7,630 bases of DNA from Anaerobacillus sp. (GTDB taxonomy: Bacteria; Bacillota; Bacilli; Bacillales_H; Anaerobacillaceae): NCBI GenBank assembly GCA_007120055.1, contig SKOL01000485.1, forward strand, positions 1-7,630, given 5' to 3'. The translations under genes and the position numbers were made by a program. Of the stretch, positions 7,402 to 7,630 are shown piece after piece (the first letter of the stretch is position 1; each line of letters starts with the position of its first letter). The notes beneath the pieces were generated by a model, which made no database searches, was not told the origin of the DNA, and was given only the letters and a program-made list of their open reading frames with translations.

Positions 7402-7428
7402 AAAAAAAGGTGAGTTATACCCACCTTT
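7402..7428 (-). terminator. Rho-independent terminator of the VOC-family gene
   Basis: On the minus strand AAAGGTGGGT (7428-7419) pairs with ACTCACCTTT (7415-7406) over 10 bp with one G-U pair and a 3-nt loop, and the T run continues to 7402. It lies about 75 nt past the stop of the partial upstream gene and separates it from the helicase gene. Confidence 0.85.
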
Positions 7429-7503
7429 GGAATTATATGTCATATCCACTTGTTGCTGAACTTTTTCTGTTAAAAATTTTTAGAGACGTGCGTGCAAAAC
7501 TAA

Positions 7504-7630
7504 CTACCGCTCCACAAATTGAAGCAACTCATTGTTCGGTCCTGAAAAAAACATCGTCTTCGCGCCATCAATCGCAATATTGGGCGTTTCACTATGAGGC
7601 TCAATGCCGTTTTCCTTTAAAAACAGGCAA
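7504..7630 (-). CDS. VOC / glyoxalase-fold protein, C-terminal 41 residues (partial)
   Basis: Only the end of this gene is in the window; it continues past 7630. The frame reads LKENGIEP, then PNIAIDGAKTMFFSGPNN, then ELLQFVER and TAG. A short helix with a GIEP turn, followed by two final strands with F-x-GP-x-x-ELL-x-F-x-E, is the typical last module of vicinal-oxygen-chelate proteins (glyoxalase I, fosfomycin resistance proteins, ring-cleaving dioxygenases). At the place where the metal-binding Glu usually sits (GP-DG-x-LIE-L) there is Gln (residue 37 of this fragment), so metal use may differ or be lost; the alignment is by eye. Substrate cannot be inferred. The gene ends in its own terminator and is not co-transcribed with the helicase. 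Confidence 0.75.
   Translation of the reverse strand, partial: CLFLKENGIEPHSETPNIAIDGAKTMFFSGPNNELLQFVER

Noticed and set aside
2933..7630. A multigene defence island around the helicase-nuclease.
   Set aside because: The neighbours are a VOC protein and a DUF2283-like gene, each behind its own terminator; no methylase, toxin, integrase or known defence partner is visible.
1..7630. A CRISPR array, tRNA, rRNA or insertion sequence.
   Set aside because: No regularly spaced direct repeats, tRNA cloverleaf, rRNA-like sequence or transposase was found on either strand.

Overview
The window is AT-rich and reads as Bacillaceae-type Firmicutes chromosome, possibly an alkaliphilic Bacillus relative. 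Signs of this are strong purine-rich Shine-Dalgarno sites, GTG starts, U-tailed hairpin terminators, a Bacillus-style chemoreceptor, and short dispersed palindromes of the GGTGYCAGRCACC type that I recall from this family. Species cannot be fixed from the sequence alone.

All four supported genes lie on the minus strand, and each has a candidate terminator of its own, so they look like separate transcription units rather than one operon. In order of transcription (right to left): (1) the last 41 codons of a VOC/glyoxalase-fold protein (7504-7630), ended by a clear terminator at 7402-7428; (2) a very large helicase-nuclease protein (2933-7315, about 1460 residues). It carries a complete superfamily 1 helicase motif set split by an insertion of some 660 residues, with a Vsr/MTES-type nuclease domain at its C-terminus; (3) a 157-residue DUF2283-like protein (2207-2680) that appears to contain the domain twice; (4) a single-Cache methyl-accepting chemotaxis protein (35-1756) with a terminator at 1-29.

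The two non-coding stretches around the DUF2283-like gene (1757-2206 and 2681-2932) are rich in small structures. Each holds a short palindrome of the same type (2038-2050 and 2750-2764). There is also a likely dispersed repeat directly behind the stop codon, a long terminator hairpin, and a leader in which one TGTCC segment can pair with either of two GGACA segments.

The most interesting item is the helicase-nuclease. Its architecture is that of stand-alone nucleic-acid-processing or anti-phage proteins, but no recognised defence partner, transposase or integrase is visible beside it, so a defence role is inference. The chemoreceptor and the VOC protein are ordinary housekeeping or accessory functions with no obvious link to it.
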